DNA of 32,148 nucleotides, from the IMG/VR virus record IMGVR_UViG_3300046557_000409, positions 1-32,148 of that record; one strand, 5' to 3'. Source of the DNA: a virus. The notes under the pieces were generated by a model. That model did not search any database. It saw nothing but the letters and a program-made list of their open reading frames with translations, and was not told where the DNA came from. Positions 29,053-32,148 of the stretch are shown here, piece by piece (the stretch's first letter is position 1; each line of letters starts with the position of its first letter). The translations under genes were made by a program, and so were the position numbers.

Positions 29053-29960
29053 GCATCATCGATCTTTCATTGCTGCCCGCCCCTGATTTCGTCGAAGTGA
29101 TCGACTATGAAACGATCCTCGCCGAACGCAAGGCGCGACTTATTTCGCTCTATCCGGCCGACGAGCAAGCGGAAATCGCCGCGACGCTCGCGATCGAGTC
29201 GGAGCCGATCACGTGCATCCTGCAAGAAAACGCATACCGCGAGACCGTTTTGCGCCAGCGCGTGAACGATGCCGGCCGCGCAAAAATGCTCGCCTATGCC
29301 AAGGGCAAAGACCTCGAAAACCTCGCGGCCGAATACGAACTCACGCGCCTCACGATCACGCCCGAGGACACGACGACGACGCCCGCGACGCCGGCCGTGA
29401 TGGAGGACGACGACTCATTGCGCGAGCGCACGCAGGAAGCGTATGAAGCGCTCTCGACGGCCGGCCCGCGTGGCGCGTATGTCGCTCACGCCAGAAATGC
29501 CGATGGCCGTGTCGCCGATGCGACGGCTATCAGTCCCGATCCGTGCGATGCCGTTGTCACGATCCTCTCGACCGAAGGCGACGGCACCGCGAGCGCCGAA
29601 CTGATTGCGATTGTTGAAGCGGCTTTGAGCGACGAGGACGTGCGGCCCGTTGGCGATCGCCTCGTCGTGCAGTCCGCGACCATCGTGCATTACACGATCG
29701 GCGCATCGCTCGTGCTGTCGTCGACCGGCCCCGAGGCTGAAATCGTACTGGCGGCCGCAAATGCAAGCCTGAGCAAATACGTCGCAGTGAAACGCAAGCT
29801 CGGCCGCGACATTAACCGCTCGGCGATCATGGCCGCGCTTCACGTCGAAGGCGTCACGCGCGTCGACCTCGATTCGCCGGCGGCCGACCTGTCGATCGAC
29901 GACACACAGGCGGGTTATTGCGACGGCATCGCGATCGCGAAAGGTGGCGTTAATGACTAG
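29049..29960 (+). CDS. J: Baseplate assembly protein gpJ
   Basis: This 303-residue protein is the P2 baseplate J family (gp6-like wedge). It begins MSIIDLSLLPAPDFVEVIDY and has LQENAYRETVLRQRVNDAGR, AMLAYAKGKDLENLA-like text, LSTAGPRGAYVAHARNADGR and the C-terminal GVTRVDLDSPAADLSIDDTQ, then AGYCDGIAI. Its length equals P2 gpJ. The ATG overlaps the W stop; I starts within its last codons. Confidence 0.96.
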   Translation: MSIIDLSLLPAPDFVEVIDYETILAERKARLISLYPADEQAEIAATLAIESEPITCILQENAYRETVLRQRVNDAGRAKMLAYAKGKDLENLAAEYELTRLTITPEDTTTTPATPAVMEDDDSLRERTQEAYEALSTAGPRGAYVAHARNADGRVADATAISPDPCDAVVTILSTEGDGTASAELIAIVEAALSDEDVRPVGDRLVVQSATIVHYTIGASLVLSSTGPEAEIVLAAANASLSKYVAVKRKLGRDINRSAIMAALHVEGVTRVDLDSPAADLSIDDTQAGYCDGIAIAKGGVND

Positions 29961-30564
29961 CCTTCTGCCGCCGAACGCGACCACGCTCGAACGCAGGTTA
30001 GCGGAGACCGGCGCGGCGATCGAAGAAATCCCTGTCGCGATCCGCGATGTCAACGACGCGGCCAACTGCGCGCCCGAGCTGCTGCCCTATCTGGCATGGG
30101 CGCGCTCTGTTGACCGTTGGGATTCGAGCTGGTCGACCGAGACCAAACGCGCTGTAACGGCCGCCTCTTTCTTCGTTCATAAGCGCAAGGGCACGATCGG
30201 CGCGCTTCGCCGTGTCGTCGAACCGCTCGGCTACCTGATCCGCGTGCGCGAGTGGTGGCAAGAGAACCCGGCCGGCCCGCGCGGCACATTCCGGCTCGAT
30301 ATCGGCGTGCTCGACACCGGCATCGACGACGAGATGTATGCGGAGCTTGAACGCCTGATCGACGACGCGAAGCCCCTCACACGGCACCTGCTCGGCCTCG
30401 CTATCAGCATGGAATCGCGCGGCACGTCCTATATCGCCGGCGCGGCATTCCTCGGCGACACGCTGACCGTCTACCCCTACACGCCGAGCGAGATTGTCGT
30501 ATCTGACGTTCTCAGCGCGGCCGGCATGGCGCACACCGTCGAAACCCTGACTGTTTATCCCTGA
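29953..30564 (+). CDS. I: Baseplate/tail protein gpI
   Basis: This 203-residue protein is the gpI family (tail_P2_I). It has SLLPPNATTLERRLAETGAA, ELLPYLAWARSVDRWDSSWS, and KGTIGALRRVVEPLGYLIRV followed by WWQENPAGPRGTFRLDI. The last 30 residues repeat the segment LTVYP twice and extend beyond the usual P2 length. ATG 29953 behind AAGGTGG is chosen over GTG 29944. It overlaps J by 8 bp and precedes the fibre gene by 12 bp. GpI links the baseplate wedge to the fibre. Confidence 0.94.
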   Translation: MTSLLPPNATTLERRLAETGAAIEEIPVAIRDVNDAANCAPELLPYLAWARSVDRWDSSWSTETKRAVTAASFFVHKRKGTIGALRRVVEPLGYLIRVREWWQENPAGPRGTFRLDIGVLDTGIDDEMYAELERLIDDAKPLTRHLLGLAISMESRGTSYIAGAAFLGDTLTVYPYTPSEIVVSDVLSAAGMAHTVETLTVYP

Positions 30565-30576
30565 GACCCCGACCAA

Positions 30577-32148
30577 ATGGCACAAACCTATTTCGTACTT
30601 TTGACGGCCGCCGGCGAGGCAAAGATCGCGAATGCTGCCGCACTCGGCACTACGATCAACCTCACGCAACTCGCGGTCGGCGACGGCAACGGCAACACGC
30701 CGACGCCCGATCGCCTGCAAGCGGCGCTCGTTCATGAAGTGCGCCGCGCGCCGATCAATACGCTATCGATCGACCCGAACAACCCGAGCCAACTGATCGC
30801 CGAACAGGTGATCCCCGAGGACGTGGGCGGCTGGTGGATTCGCGAAATCGGCCTGTACGACGACGCCGGCGTGCTGTGCGCTGTCGCCAACTGCCCGCCG
30901 ACCTACAAACCGTTGCTCGCCGAGGGTTCCGGCCGCACGCAAGTCGTGCGCATGGTTTTGATCGTATCGAGCACGCAAGCCGTAACCCTCAAGATCGATC
31001 CCGCGATCGTGCTCGCCACGCGCGACTATTGCGACCGCTCGATCGACGCCGCTATTTCAAAGCTCGACATGAAACAGAGCGTGCGCGCGGCGACGAAAGC
31101 GGCGATCGCGATCACCGGATTGCAGACCATCGACGGGGTTGCGCTCGCGGCCGGCGATCGCGTGCTCGTGAAAGACCAGGCGGCCGGAAAGGACAACGGC
31201 ATTTATGTCGCGACCGCCGGCGCGTGGACGCGAGCGGCCGATGCCGATGCCGCGCTCGAAGTCACGCCCGGCATGCTTGTCCCGGTCGAAGAAGGCGCAA
31301 CGAACGGCGATTCGGTTTTCCAGCTCGTGACCGATGGCGCAATCGCGATCGGCGCGACTTCGCTTGTGTTCGAAATGTCTGCCGGCCGCACCGGCGCCAC
31401 TACCGGCACCTATTCGAGCGTGACTGTCGACGCCCGCGGCCGCGTGACCGGCGGCACCAATCCGCAACCGACCGAAAGCGTCGCCGGCCCCGCGATCGTC
31501 GCATCACAAACTGAAGTCAATACGGGCACCGACGACACGAAATTCGTGACGGCGAAAAAGCTGACCGGATGGGTCAAGCAGGCAACAGAGACCGTGCTCG
31601 GCCTCGCGAAAGTCGCGACGCAGGCACAGACCGACGCCGGCACGGACGACACGACGATCGTCACGCCGAAGAAACTGACCGCGTGGGTCAAGCAGTCAAC
31701 CGAGACCGTGCTCGGCCTCGCGAAAGTCGCGACGCAGGCACAGACCAACGCCGGCACGGACGACACGACGATCGTCACGCCGAAGAAACTGACCGCGTGG
31801 GTCAAGCAGTCAACCGAGACCGTGCTCGGCCTCGCGAAAGTCGCCACGCAGGCACAGACCGACGCCGGCACGGACGACGCGACGATCGTGACACCGAAGA
31901 AGCTCAGAGCGGGGTTTGGCATCAGCATTGGCTCAAATGGATATATCTCGTTTCCAACGTGGCTAGGCGGGCTGATTATTCAGTGGGGAACTCTCGTTAC
32001 AGGCTCAAGCGGGCTATCTCAAGCAGCGTTTCCAATAGCATTTCCTTCCGCCGTTCTTTCCGTAGTCGCAAATTACGTGCTGTCTGGGAATGGTTTGAAT
32101 GCGGCGGCGCAAGTTTCCAGCAATACAACAAAGTCGATCGTACAAGCT
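30577..32148 (+). CDS. H: Tail fibre protein, N-terminal and central part (continues at base 1)
   Basis: This gene runs off the right end; with 128-199 it makes 547 residues. Residues 1-150 are the P2-type collar/attachment domain ([20 protein letters not shown], then [20 protein letters not shown]). A central domain has [20 protein letters not shown] and [20 protein letters not shown], a module shared by many fibres. Three 38-residue tandem repeats follow at about 329-442, then the tip. The N-terminus docks on the baseplate through gpI and the tip binds the host receptor. The last 127 bases duplicate 1-127. Confidence 0.95.
   Translation, partial: MAQTYFVLLTAAGEAKIANAAALGTTINLTQLAVGDGNGNTPTPDRLQAALVHEVRRAPINTLSIDPNNPSQLIAEQVIPEDVGGWWIREIGLYDDAGVLCAVANCPPTYKPLLAEGSGRTQVVRMVLIVSSTQAVTLKIDPAIVLATRDYCDRSIDAAISKLDMKQSVRAATKAAIAITGLQTIDGVALAAGDRVLVKDQAAGKDNGIYVATAGAWTRAADADAALEVTPGMLVPVEEGATNGDSVFQLVTDGAIAIGATSLVFEMSAGRTGATTGTYSSVTVDARGRVTGGTNPQPTESVAGPAIVASQTEVNTGTDDTKFVTAKKLTGWVKQATETVLGLAKVATQAQTDAGTDDTTIVTPKKLTAWVKQSTETVLGLAKVATQAQTNAGTDDTTIVTPKKLTAWVKQSTETVLGLAKVATQAQTDAGTDDATIVTPKKLRAGFGISIGSNGYISFPTWLGGLIIQWGTLVTGSSGLSQAAFPIAFPSAVLSVVANYVLSGNGLNAAAQVSSNTTKSIVQA
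31561..31902 (+). repeat. Three 114-bp tandem repeats in the tail fibre gene
   Basis: Units at 31561-31674, 31675-31788 and 31789-31902 are each 38 codons and nearly identical; only a few bases differ, such as GACGCC/AACGCC. A diverged unit precedes them (about 31505-31560) and a shorter match follows. The encoded repeat is of the phage tail-fibre repeat type, with [19 protein letters not shown] and [11 protein letters not shown]. In-frame tandem copies allow fibre length changes by recombination. Confidence 0.93.
32022..32148. repeat. 127-bp terminal direct repeat, right copy (circular overlap)
   Basis: This is the exact copy of 1-127. It is read in frame as part of the tail fibre from 30577, which confirms that the ends join. 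Confidence 0.95.

Overview
The window is one complete circular element, opened inside its tail-fibre gene. Bases 1-127 are repeated exactly at 32022-32148, and the tail-fibre frame reads through the join without a break (30577 to the end, then 128-199). The unique circle is therefore 32,021 bp. Base composition is GC-rich with strong G/C at third codon positions. The virion genes are those of a P2-type myophage (Peduovirus group), and the style resembles Burkholderia and related betaproteobacterial phages. The combination of P2 virion genes, ParA and no integrase recalls the Burkholderia cepacia phage KS14, a phage that lysogenises as a plasmid. That comparison is from memory, not from a search.

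Layout. (1) Tail fibre end and tail operon, + strand, 1-6919: fibre C-terminus, fibre assembly, sheath FI, tube FII, E/E' with a -1 frameshift site, tape measure T, U and D, closed by a bidirectional terminator. (2) A leftward, exported, moron-like gene at 6959-7426, then a + strand accessory cluster at 7646-9081: a YaaA/DUF6884-like protein, an unknown protein and a serine recombinase. (3) Switch region, 9041-10003: a leftward CI-type repressor and a divergent ribbon-helix-helix gene. (4) Early operon, 10073-14483: Ogr-like late activator, an unknown gene, a 922-residue Toprim primase-helicase and three small genes, ending at a terminator. (5) Plasmid module, 14613-18364: leftward parA and a ParG-like parB with flanking ATATCAA repeats, about 2 kb of repeat- and hairpin-rich DNA, a small gene behind a canonical LexA box, and a winged-helix replication-protein candidate. 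(6) Leftward portal Q and terminase P, 18453-21289. (7) Rightward capsid, completion, lysis and baseplate genes, 21441-32148: O, N, M, L, X, two holin-like proteins, endolysin, Rz/Rz1, R, S, V, W, J, I and the tail fibre.

How it may work together. No tyrosine integrase, P2 gpA/gpB or Cox-like integration module is visible. The prophage probably persists as a plasmid, copied by the primase-helicase and/or the winged-helix protein and partitioned by ParAB; the serine recombinase could resolve multimers. The most interesting inference concerns induction. In the S24-like repressor both catalytic positions appear substituted (Ser to Ala142, Lys to Arg177), so RecA-stimulated self-cleavage looks unlikely. 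A perfect LexA box (CTGT-N8-ACAG) lies 11 bp upstream of an uncharacterised 77-residue gene at 16762-16995. This suggests a 186 Tum-like arrangement, with an SOS-controlled antirepressor of unknown family acting on a non-cleavable repressor. The cluster of TCCTCGGAT-like repeats, the ParA-flanking repeats and a 57-bp dyad carrying DnaA-box-like arms are candidate replication and partition sites.
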